Source: an uncultured Bacillota bacterium
GTDB lineage: Bacteria > Bacillota_I > Bacilli_A > Erysipelotrichales > Erysipelotrichaceae
Direction: 5' to 3'
NCBI GenBank assembly: GCA_937919165.1
Contig: CALFPO010000070.1
Location: forward strand, 1 to 13,576
Length of the DNA: 13,576 bases
Numbering within the stretch: position 1 is the stretch's first letter; every line of letters begins with the position of its first letter. The translations under genes and the position numbers were made by a program. The notes below the pieces were generated by a model, which saw only the letters and a program-made list of their open reading frames with translations, did no database searches and was not told the origin of the DNA. Shown one piece after another: positions 1-6,147 of the stretch.

Positions 1-465
1 AACATCTCTAAGGAATGTTTCTACAGGATGTCCCTTTACAGGGTCGAGACTCTTAACTTCATAGAGCATCTTGTCTTCAAGTGAAAGATCGTACTTCTTC
101 TTGGAATTGTTCTTTCTCTCTCTTGCATGTGCCTTTTCTCTGGCACGAGCGTCTTCGCGTTCTTCCTTTTCGAACTTCGCATAGTCAGCTCTTACCTCTT
201 CAGGAAGCTCTTTAGCTGCGTTTTCCGGAAGACCTGCGAGAATTGCATCTATGTCGTCGAATGTAGCTTTTTCCTTGGTGTTGGACGCAACGCTTTCTTT
301 AGCAGTTACTCTTACCTTGGCAAGCTTGGAACCTATTCCGAGAAATCCGCTTGATGACTCTTCGAGCACTTCGATCTCAACTTCGTCTCTTGTGAGCTTG
401 AGATCTTTCAGCGCAAGTTCAACCGCAGTGTCTACATCGACTCCCCATTTCTCTGAAGATCTCAT
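1..465 (-). CDS. khpB: RNA-binding protein KhpB/Jag (SpoIIIJ-associated), N-terminal part
   Basis: The reading frame is open from ATG at 465-463 to the window edge, giving 155 codons with the C-terminus missing. Residues about 4-55 match the Jag N-terminal domain: EKWGVDVDTAVELALKDL, then a segment ending in SSSGFLGIGSKLAKVRV, whose GFLGIG turn is typical. A charged Lys/Arg/Glu linker follows at about residues 75-130. The last visible residues, HPVETFLRDV, look like the start of the KH domain; the KH and R3H domains would lie outside the window. In the family, KhpB works with KhpA as a cytoplasmic RNA chaperone affecting cell elongation and division. The gene starts 4 nt after the stop of the upstream acidic-protein gene, so the two are probably co-transcribed. 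A GAAAGGA ribosome site (485-479) sits rather far away, 13 nt from the ATG. The usual neighbour yidC is not the adjacent upstream gene here. Confidence 0.88.
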   Translation of the reverse strand, partial: MRSSEKWGVDVDTAVELALKDLKLTRDEVEIEVLEESSSGFLGIGSKLAKVRVTAKESVASNTKEKATFDDIDAILAGLPENAAKELPEEVRADYAKFEKEEREDARAREKAHARERKNNSKKKYDLSLEDKMLYEVKSLDPVKGHPVETFLRDV

Positions 466-469
466 ATAT

Positions 470-1369
470 TTACTGAATTCCTTTCATTCTTGCTCTCTTC
501 TTCCTTGCAAGCTCCTTCTCGGCTCTCTCCAGCAGTTTCTTCTTTTCTTTCTCTTCAGCAACCGGAATTTCTGAAACTTCACCATTATTGTCTGTTTCTT
601 CAATAACAGGAACTTCTGAAGCTTCAACGTTCTTTCCTGTCTCTTCAGCAACAGGGGCTTCTTCCTTCTTTATCACTTTGATGAAAGGAGCTTTTGCTGT
701 TTCTGCAGGAATCTCAGCAACAGCAGGCACTTCCTCTATGGCTTCCTTGCTGTCTTCAAGCTCTTCAAGTTCTGAATTGGCGCTTACCTCATCCTCAAAC
801 TGTCTTTCTTCATCAGACATTCTGAGTATGCGCCTGAAGATGCCGTTGAGCTTTCCTTTTGGCTTGATCTCAGACTCTATTTCTTCAGGCTGGGCCTCTT
901 CCTCAGACTCATTGTCTATGCTTTCTTCAGCATTGGTGCTGATGATGCTTTCCTTGATTGCTTCTGGAAGCTCAGGTGCTGCAGGAATCTCAGGCTCTGC
1001 TGTCTTGATTGTCTCGACCTGTGGAGCTGTTTCTTGTGTTACATTATCTGCTTCTGCCTTTTCTATCGCTTCCTGGGAGATGATTATCTCGGCTGTAGTA
1101 TCCTTAAGCTCATTTTCTGTTGGCTTTTCTTTCAGAGGATTGATGAGCTGGTCAAGGATCGGATCGAAGCTTGCCATCTCCTTCTGTTCATCAAGGCTGA
1201 GCTTCTCGATGTCATCCATCACATGCGAGTATGAAGAAGGGCGGCTATAAGAAAAAGTAGGCTCAGTCTTTGCGCTGAGCTGGATGTTTCTCGCTCTTCT
1301 GGATTTGGCTATCTTCAACGCTCTAGCATGGCGTTCTTCTGTACTGTTGAGCTTAATATCGTCTCTCAT
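470..1369 (-). CDS. Uncharacterised acidic, Glu-rich, probably disordered protein
   Basis: I do not recognise this 299-residue protein. The N-terminus (1-50) is basic and polar (KIAKSRRARNIQ at 19-30). Residues about 51-80 contain a possible helical segment (MDDIEKLSLDEQKEMASFDP). Residues 85-270 are dominated by Glu, Ala, Pro, Ile and Val. The last 20 or so residues are strongly basic (ERAEKELARKKRARMKG). No signal peptide, membrane segment or enzymatic motif is visible, so a cytoplasmic, largely disordered protein is likely. Residues 237-273 hold two complete 15-residue repeats and part of a third. The gene precedes khpB by 4 nt and is divergent from pepP. It is the first gene of the minus-strand unit: an in-frame TAA lies just upstream, so ATG at 1369 is the first possible start, and there is no Shine-Dalgarno before it. 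Charged ends around a disordered middle could suggest an RNA- or protein-binding role beside KhpB, but that is speculation. It is clearly not YidC. Confidence 0.75.
   Translation of the reverse strand: MRDDIKLNSTEERHARALKIAKSRRARNIQLSAKTEPTFSYSRPSSYSHVMDDIEKLSLDEQKEMASFDPILDQLINPLKEKPTENELKDTTAEIIISQEAIEKAEADNVTQETAPQVETIKTAEPEIPAAPELPEAIKESIISTNAEESIDNESEEEAQPEEIESEIKPKGKLNGIFRRILRMSDEERQFEDEVSANSELEELEDSKEAIEEVPAVAEIPAETAKAPFIKVIKKEEAPVAEETGKNVEASEVPVIEETDNNGEVSEIPVAEEKEKKKLLERAEKELARKKRARMKGIQ
551..661 (-). repeat. Tandem 45-bp (15-residue) coding repeat
   Basis: Within the acidic protein, EAPVAEETGKNVEAS (residues 237-251, bases 661-617) is followed immediately by EVPVIEETDNNGEVS (252-266, bases 616-572) and then by EIPVAEE (267-273, bases 571-551). 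The codons match as well as the amino acids (for example CCT GTT then GAA GA(G/A) ACA), so the units arose by DNA duplication rather than only by compositional bias. A looser copy of the theme occurs upstream in EEVPAVAEIPAE (residues 212-223). Confidence 0.75.
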
Positions 1370-1380
1370 AAACCATTAAA

Positions 1381-1395
1381 TATTATACTATAATA
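1381..1395. promoter_or_regulatory. Palindromic divergent promoter core (shared -10 region)
   Basis: TATTATA-C-TATAATA is a perfect 7-bp inverted repeat with a one-base centre. It gives a consensus TATAAT on the plus strand at 1389-1394 and another on the minus strand at 1387-1382. It lies in the 52-bp gap between the two divergent start codons at 1369 and 1422. A plus-strand start near 1401 would give pepP a leader of about 20 nt. A minus-strand start near 1375 would leave only about 6 nt before the acidic-protein ATG. I see no good -35 box on either strand at 17 bp. The overlapping symmetrical -10 boxes match the known type of bidirectional bacterial promoter; use on either strand is inferred. 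Confidence 0.55.
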
Positions 1396-1421
1396 CTGGC
1401 CATAAATGGTAAGATAATAAT

Positions 1422-3176
1422 ATGATTAAGCAGAGACTTGAACAACTCAGAACCCTTATGAAAAGGGAAGGAATCGATGTCTATTACTTCAATACATCCG
1501 ACTATCATATGTCCGAATACGTGGCAGATTTCTTCCATACAATCGCCTATTTCTCGAACTTCAGCGGTTCGCTCGCAACGCTTCTGATCAGCCAGAAGCA
1601 GGCAGTTATCTTCGTTGACGGCAGATACCATCTGCAGGCCGACAAGCAATGTCTGCCATATGGCATAAAGGTCATGAAGCTTGGAACCAAGGGAGCCTTG
1701 GATCCGATAGAATACATCGAGAAGAACTATGCAAACAAGGTTGTAGGTCTGGATGGCAGACGTACTTCGATTGCTTTTGCCAATAAGCTTCTTGATAGGA
1801 ACATCAAGATAAAGAATATCGATATCTACTCCGGAATCATCGAGAATCGTTCGCCGCTCAGCGACAGCAATGTCTATGAACTCGAAAACAAATACACAGG
1901 ACTAAGCCGCAAGAAGAAGCTTTCTTTGGTCAGCTATTGCCTAGGCGACAAGGTCCATATCATAAACAATCTTGAAAGCATTGCCTATCTTCTGAACATG
2001 CGTGGCAACGACATCAGGAATACGCCAGTGTTCTATGCCTACCTCGTTCTGATGGATGGCAAGGCCAGACTGTTCATCAACAGAAGCCGTCTGACAGGAA
2101 GGATCATGAAGTCTCTTGAAGCTGATGATGTTGCGGTTGATGAATATGATGCATACTACGATTTCCTTTCGCATATCAAGAACAGACGCATAACTCTTGA
2201 TGACAACAGAGTCAACTATGCAAGTTTCCTGAAGATCGAAAAGAACAATAGAATCAGCTTTGCGCGTTCGATTGTTGAGGACATGAAGGCCATCAAGAAC
2301 AACGTCGAACAGAAGAATGCCCAGCAGGCTCACATATATGATGGCGTTGTGATGGTGAGGTTCCTGAAATGGCTTGACGAAGTCGACAAGAAGACCATCA
2401 CCGAATACGATGCAGCAAGAAAGATCGATGAACTGAGAACAGACTATAAGGCAATCGATCAGAGCTTTAATTCCATCATCGCCTACAAGGAGAATGGTGC
2501 TGTTCTCCATTACAGCCCTGATCCAAAGAAGAGCAAGCGTCTTGACAACGAGGGCATGCTTTTGTTTGACACGGGCGGGCAATACTTTGAAGGAACGACC
2601 GATGTGACAAGAACGATAGCCCTTGGCGAAGTCACTCCAGAGATGAAGATGCACTATACGACAGTGCTGAAATCGCTGTTCAACCTGAGCGAAGTAACTT
2701 TCCTCAAGGGACTGTCAGGCAACCAGCTGGATATAATGGCTAGAAAGGATATCTGGGCTTTAGGCATCGACTATCGCTGCGGTACGGGCCATGGTGTAGG
2801 ACATATGCTTTCTGTCCATGAGTTCCCGCCAAACATCAGATACGGCAAGACCGACAATGATTCCGAAAAGATCGAAATCAAGCCAGGCATGATATTCTCT
2901 GATGAGCCAGGCATCTATCTGGACAACAGATATGGCATCCGTCTTGAGAATATGCTTATATGCCAGAAGTATTGCGAAAACGAATATGGCACATTCCTGA
3001 AGTTCGATACCTTGACCCTTGTGCCATTTGATCTGAAGCTGATCGACAAGGACTATCTTGACGAAGCTACGATCAAGGCCTTGAACAGCTACCATGAGCG
3101 TGTGCGCACGACGTTGGCGCCTTATCTCAATGATGACGAGGTAAGATTCCTTAAAGAGAAGACTGAAAAGATATGA
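1422..3176 (+). CDS. pepP: Xaa-Pro aminopeptidase, M24B family (long form)
   Basis: This 584-residue cytoplasmic metallopeptidase should remove N-terminal residues that precede proline. The length fits the three-domain aminopeptidase P of about 590 residues, with two creatinase-type N domains (about 1-130 and 150-295), a pita-bread M24 catalytic domain (about 300-515) and the M24 C-terminal domain (about 525-584). All five metal ligands are visible: D383 (LLFDTGGQYFEGTTDVTRT) and D394, H457 (GTGHGVGH), E495 (SDEPGIYL) and E509 (GIRLENM). Substrate-site histidines H363, H461 and H466 are also present. The start is the ATG at 1422, where the usual N-terminal pattern of the family begins. The ribosome site before it is weak (GGTAAG). 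The stop codon overlaps the xth start (ATGA), pointing to translational coupling with the repair gene downstream. It probably recycles peptides together with the PepV homologue two genes on. Confidence 0.93.
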   Translation: MIKQRLEQLRTLMKREGIDVYYFNTSDYHMSEYVADFFHTIAYFSNFSGSLATLLISQKQAVIFVDGRYHLQADKQCLPYGIKVMKLGTKGALDPIEYIEKNYANKVVGLDGRRTSIAFANKLLDRNIKIKNIDIYSGIIENRSPLSDSNVYELENKYTGLSRKKKLSLVSYCLGDKVHIINNLESIAYLLNMRGNDIRNTPVFYAYLVLMDGKARLFINRSRLTGRIMKSLEADDVAVDEYDAYYDFLSHIKNRRITLDDNRVNYASFLKIEKNNRISFARSIVEDMKAIKNNVEQKNAQQAHIYDGVVMVRFLKWLDEVDKKTITEYDAARKIDELRTDYKAIDQSFNSIIAYKENGAVLHYSPDPKKSKRLDNEGMLLFDTGGQYFEGTTDVTRTIALGEVTPEMKMHYTTVLKSLFNLSEVTFLKGLSGNQLDIMARKDIWALGIDYRCGTGHGVGHMLSVHEFPPNIRYGKTDNDSEKIEIKPGMIFSDEPGIYLDNRYGIRLENMLICQKYCENEYGTFLKFDTLTLVPFDLKLIDKDYLDEATIKALNSYHERVRTTLAPYLNDDEVRFLKEKTEKI

Positions 3177-3922
3177 AGATAATAGGTTGGAATGTGAATG
3201 GCTTAAGAGCCGTAATGTCAAAGGGTTTTCTGATTCCTTTCATGAATGACGAAAAACCCGATATCATGGCTTTCCAGGAAACCAAGATGCAGGAAGATCA
3301 GCTGGACTTCAGTTTTGATGGCTATTTCCGCTACATGAATTCCGCTGAGAAGAAAGGCTATTCCGGCACCATGGTGCTGACCAAAGAAAAGCCTCTTAGC
3401 GTCAGCTATGACATCGAAGGCGATAACCATCCTAAAGAGGGAAGAGTCATCACCCTAGAATATGAAGATTTCTATTTCGTCTGTGCCTATGTGCCAAACT
3501 CCAAGGATGGACTCAAGCGTCTGGACTACCGCATGCATTGGGAAGATGATCTGAGAAAGCATCTGGTGAAGCTTGACGGCATCAAGCCTGTCATCTATAC
3601 CGGCGATCTGAATGTGGCCCATAACGAGATCGACCTGAAGAACCCTGACGACAATCATTTCTCGGCAGGCTTCTCGGATGAGGAAAGAGGCAAGTTCACT
3701 GAATTGCTTGCATCGGGCTTCAAGGATACCTACAGGGAGCTCTACCCAGAGAATGTCAAATATTCCTGGTGGTCATATAGGACAAGAGCCAGAGAAAGGA
3801 ATGCCGGCTGGAGAATCGACTACTTTGTGGTATCGAACCGTTTCATGGAAAACGTAAAGGACAGCCTGATCTACAACGAAATAGAGGGCAGCGACCACTG
3901 TCCAATCGGGCTGATCATATAG
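3173..3922 (+). CDS. xth: Exodeoxyribonuclease III / AP endonuclease
   Basis: This 249-residue enzyme of the endonuclease/exonuclease/phosphatase fold should cleave DNA 5' of abasic sites and degrade 3' ends in base-excision repair. The ordered catalytic signatures are all present: N7 (GWNVNGLRA), E36 (FQETKMQ), Y106 (VCAYVPNS), D145 and N147 (TGDLNVAH), W213-D216 (AGWRIDYF) and the terminal D241-H242 pair (GSDHCPIG). The length and the short C-terminus match the ExoA/Xth type with no extra domain. The ATG at 3173 overlaps the pepP stop in an ATGA, so it is probably translated by coupling; its own ribosome site is weak. The stop codon TAG shares its last two bases with the AGGAGG site of the next gene. 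Neighbouring peptidases suggest a housekeeping operon grouped by convenience rather than by pathway. Confidence 0.95.
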   Translation: MKIIGWNVNGLRAVMSKGFLIPFMNDEKPDIMAFQETKMQEDQLDFSFDGYFRYMNSAEKKGYSGTMVLTKEKPLSVSYDIEGDNHPKEGRVITLEYEDFYFVCAYVPNSKDGLKRLDYRMHWEDDLRKHLVKLDGIKPVIYTGDLNVAHNEIDLKNPDDNHFSAGFSDEERGKFTELLASGFKDTYRELYPENVKYSWWSYRTRARERNAGWRIDYFVVSNRFMENVKDSLIYNEIEGSDHCPIGLII

Positions 3923-3926
3923 GAGG
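3921..3926 (+). promoter_or_regulatory. Ribosome binding site of pepV
   Basis: AGGAGG, a perfect anti-Shine-Dalgarno match, lies 5 nt before the ATG at 3932. It overlaps the xth TAG stop (3920-3922). It fixes the pepV start and is the strongest ribosome site in the window. Confidence 0.85.
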
Positions 3927-3931
3927 ATCTT

Positions 3932-5284
3932 ATGGATATCAGAGAATTTATCGAAAGCAATATCGAGAACATGAAGGCTGATCTTGGGAAGCTTGTTTCC
4001 TACAATTCAGTCGAAGCTGATGATGCCAAGCCATTTGGACTGGCTAATCAGAAGGTATTGGATGAAGCGCTGTCCATGATGAAGGACAAGGGACTTGAAA
4101 CCAAGAATCTGGACTACTATTGCGGATATGGACAGGTTGGCGACAAAGGCAAGACCATCGGCATCCTGGCGCATCTTGATATTGTGCCAGCTGGCGAAGG
4201 CTGGAACAGTGATCCGTTCACGATGGTCGAGAAGGATGGCTTCCTCTATGGCCGTGGCGTTTCCGATGATAAGGGTGCAGCCATTGCGAGCCTTTATGCC
4301 ATCAAGTATCTACTAGATGAGAAATATGAATTCAGGAACAAGGTCAGACTTATCCTTGGCTGCAACGAGGAAAGCGGTTCGGCATGCGTAAGGCATTATG
4401 TCGAGGTTGAAGGTGATGTCGACTGCGGATTCACGCCAGACGGAAACTTCCCTGGCATCTATGCCGAAAAGGGCATGATGGGCGGCAAGATCGTTGGCCA
4501 CAACAGCAAGATCATCGACATCAAGGGCGGTGAAGCGCCTAATGTCGTATGCAAGAAATGTAACGCAAAACTGCCACTTAACAGCTTCGATCTTGACAGC
4601 TTCAACTCCTATCTGGATGAGAAGGATATGCAATACGATATCGCCATAGGCGATGTGATAGATGTAACAGTATATGGTGTTGCGGCTCATGCTTCAACTC
4701 CTGACTTAGGCAAGAATGCCTTCTCGCATATGATGGAAGCACTCTATGCCTCCAAGTTCGACGATTCCTTCGTCAGCTGGTTCCACAATTGGTTTGCCTT
4801 GACCAACCATGGCGAACTGCTTGGCTATGAGGACATCAAGGACGACATCAGCAATACTTCAATCAACTTTGGTCTGATCGGCAAGGATGGAAACGATGTA
4901 TGCGCAAGCCTCGACATGCGTTTCCCTGTCAAGGCCAGCAAGGATGCTGTAATCGCACTGATGGACAAGTGCCATGAAGAAGAGAACGAATTTGTCATGT
5001 ACAATGCCATCGATCCGCTCTATTTCGATCGCAATACGCCATTCATCAAGGCTCTCAAGAAGACCTATGAGGATGTCAGCGGCGACAAAGAGACAGAAAT
5101 GGAAGCCATTGGCGGAGGCACCTATGCCAAGGCCATGCACAACATCATCGCTTTTGGCTGCGAATTCATCGGCGATGACAACCACATCCATGATGCCAAT
5201 GAATGCCTGAACATCGAAAGCTTCAAGAAGCAGGTTGAGATGTATGTGGAAGCAATCAAGAATCTTGATCAGATAGAGGACTAA
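3932..5284 (+). CDS. pepV: M20 family dipeptidase, PepV/Sapep type
   Basis: This 450-residue cytoplasmic di-metal peptidase should hydrolyse dipeptides with broad specificity. M20 signatures occur in order: H81-L-D83 (HLDIVPAGEGWNSDPF), D112 in GRGVSDDKGAA, the E146-E147 pair in CNEESGS (general base and metal ligand), D170 in FTPDGNFPG, H253 in AAHAS, and the C-terminal metal histidine, probably H420 (HIHDANE). The insert of about 70 residues between D170 and H253, plus the wide lid region, is typical of PepV rather than of the shorter PepT or DapE enzymes. Length is close to the family norm of about 460-470. The start follows a strong AGGAGG site. It is the last gene of the pepP-xth unit and ends in a terminator whose stem includes the end of the coding sequence. 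The substrate range of an individual member cannot be read from sequence. Confidence 0.93.
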   Translation: MDIREFIESNIENMKADLGKLVSYNSVEADDAKPFGLANQKVLDEALSMMKDKGLETKNLDYYCGYGQVGDKGKTIGILAHLDIVPAGEGWNSDPFTMVEKDGFLYGRGVSDDKGAAIASLYAIKYLLDEKYEFRNKVRLILGCNEESGSACVRHYVEVEGDVDCGFTPDGNFPGIYAEKGMMGGKIVGHNSKIIDIKGGEAPNVVCKKCNAKLPLNSFDLDSFNSYLDEKDMQYDIAIGDVIDVTVYGVAAHASTPDLGKNAFSHMMEALYASKFDDSFVSWFHNWFALTNHGELLGYEDIKDDISNTSINFGLIGKDGNDVCASLDMRFPVKASKDAVIALMDKCHEEENEFVMYNAIDPLYFDRNTPFIKALKKTYEDVSGDKETEMEAIGGGTYAKAMHNIIAFGCEFIGDDNHIHDANECLNIESFKKQVEMYVEAIKNLDQIED

Positions 5285-5300
5285 GGTCCTCTTTCTTTGT
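5275..5300 (+). terminator. Intrinsic terminator overlapping the pepV stop
   Basis: AGAGGAC (5275-5281), a four-base loop TAAG, then GTCCTCT (5286-5292) form a perfect 7-bp stem followed by the T-rich TTCTTTGT. The loop carries the pepV stop codon (TAA at 5282-5284). The T tract is interrupted by C, so termination may be partial. It separates the peptidase unit from the next promoter. Confidence 0.65.
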
Positions 5301-5310
5301 ATCAATCGGC

Positions 5311-5316
5311 TATAAT
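5311..5316 (+). promoter_or_regulatory. -10 box upstream of the HAD gene
   Basis: A consensus TATAAT lies 19 bp before the HAD start codon, directly after the terminator. A start near 5323 would give a leader of about 12 nt that contains the AGAGGAA ribosome site (5323-5329). No convincing -35 box is seen at 16-18 bp, so strength is uncertain. It probably drives the HAD and pullulanase genes and perhaps the rest of the glycogen cluster. Confidence 0.5.
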
Positions 5317-5334
5317 AAAAGCAGAGGAACAGAA

Positions 5335-6147
5335 ATGAAAAACACGAAACTGGCGCTGATATACGACTTCGATAAGACCCTTTCGCCAAAGGATATGCAG
5401 GAATTCCATTACATCAAGACCCTGGGCTATGACAACCCAGCCGATTTCTGGAACGAATGCGATACCTTGGCCCATAAGCAGAACTGCGACTCCATCCTGG
5501 CCTATATGTATCTGATGGCCATGAAAGACAAGAATCTGACCAAGAGTCAGCTTGTGGATGAAGGAAAGTATGTCAAGCTATATAAAGGTGTCGAAACCTG
5601 GTTTGGACGCATCAACGAATATGGCAAGAAGCATCATGTGGATGTCGAACACTACATCATCTCTTCAGGCTTGACCGACATCATCATGGGTACGCCGATC
5701 GCCAAGGAGTTCAAGAAGGTCTATGCCTGCACATATGTTTATGCCGATGACGGCAAGGTCTTATGGCCTGCCAGAGTCGTCAACTATACCATGAAGACCC
5801 AATATCTCTTCAGGATCAACAAGGGCGTTCTGGAAGAGACCAACGATGAGGACCTAAACGGTTCGACTCCTGAATCGGAGAAGTACATCTCTCTTGAGAA
5901 CATGATCTACTTCGGCGATGGAAGCACCGATGTTCCTAGCATGAAGGTCGTTCAGCAGAATGGCGGCACAACCATTGCAGTCTTCGGCGACGACAGCAAG
6001 AGAAACAAAGCCGAGACCTTATACAAGGAAAAGCGTGCCAGCTTTGCGGTCAAGGCCGACTATTCAAAGGACAGCAAGATCGAAAAGATCGTCAAAGGCA
6101 TCATCGATTCATTGGAGATCAAGAACAAGCTGAAGGCATACAAGTAG
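5335..6147 (+). CDS. HAD-superfamily hydrolase, phosphoserine phosphatase-like
   Basis: This 270-residue protein carries the HAD motifs in order: motif I D11-F-D13-K-T (nucleophile D11, acid/base D13), motif II S110-S-G (IISSGL), a likely motif III lysine K154 (YTMKTQ), and motif IV GD195-GSTD199 (YFGDGSTDVPSM). An inserted helical cap of about 80 residues between motifs I and II makes it a C1-type member of the phosphoserine phosphatase-like group. It should act in the cytoplasm on a phosphomonoester; the substrate cannot be told from sequence. The start is the ATG at 5335, preceded by AGAGGAA at good spacing. Its stop is directly followed by the pullulanase ATG with no gap, so it is co-transcribed with the glycogen genes. 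This may mean a sugar-phosphate or housekeeping role linked to storage metabolism, but that link rests only on position. Confidence 0.85.
   Translation: MKNTKLALIYDFDKTLSPKDMQEFHYIKTLGYDNPADFWNECDTLAHKQNCDSILAYMYLMAMKDKNLTKSQLVDEGKYVKLYKGVETWFGRINEYGKKHHVDVEHYIISSGLTDIIMGTPIAKEFKKVYACTYVYADDGKVLWPARVVNYTMKTQYLFRINKGVLEETNDEDLNGSTPESEKYISLENMIYFGDGSTDVPSMKVVQQNGGTTIAVFGDDSKRNKAETLYKEKRASFAVKADYSKDSKIEKIVKGIIDSLEIKNKLKAYK

Noticed and set aside
588..1250. Plus-strand Ser-rich open frame of 220 residues opposite the acidic protein
   Set aside because: It is the antisense image of Glu-rich codons (GAA/GAG/GCT read backwards give Ser, Phe and Leu). It has no ribosome site and no domain, and the minus-strand gene explains the region.
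1406..1417. Three-codon upstream frame (ATG GTA AGA TAA) before pepP
   Set aside because: Such a short frame is expected by chance in AT-rich DNA, and nothing indicates translation or attenuation.
1941..2654. Long minus-strand open frame (237 residues) inside pepP
   Set aside because: It is a shadow frame: the plus strand carries M24 motifs throughout, and the antisense translation has no recognisable pattern or ribosome site.
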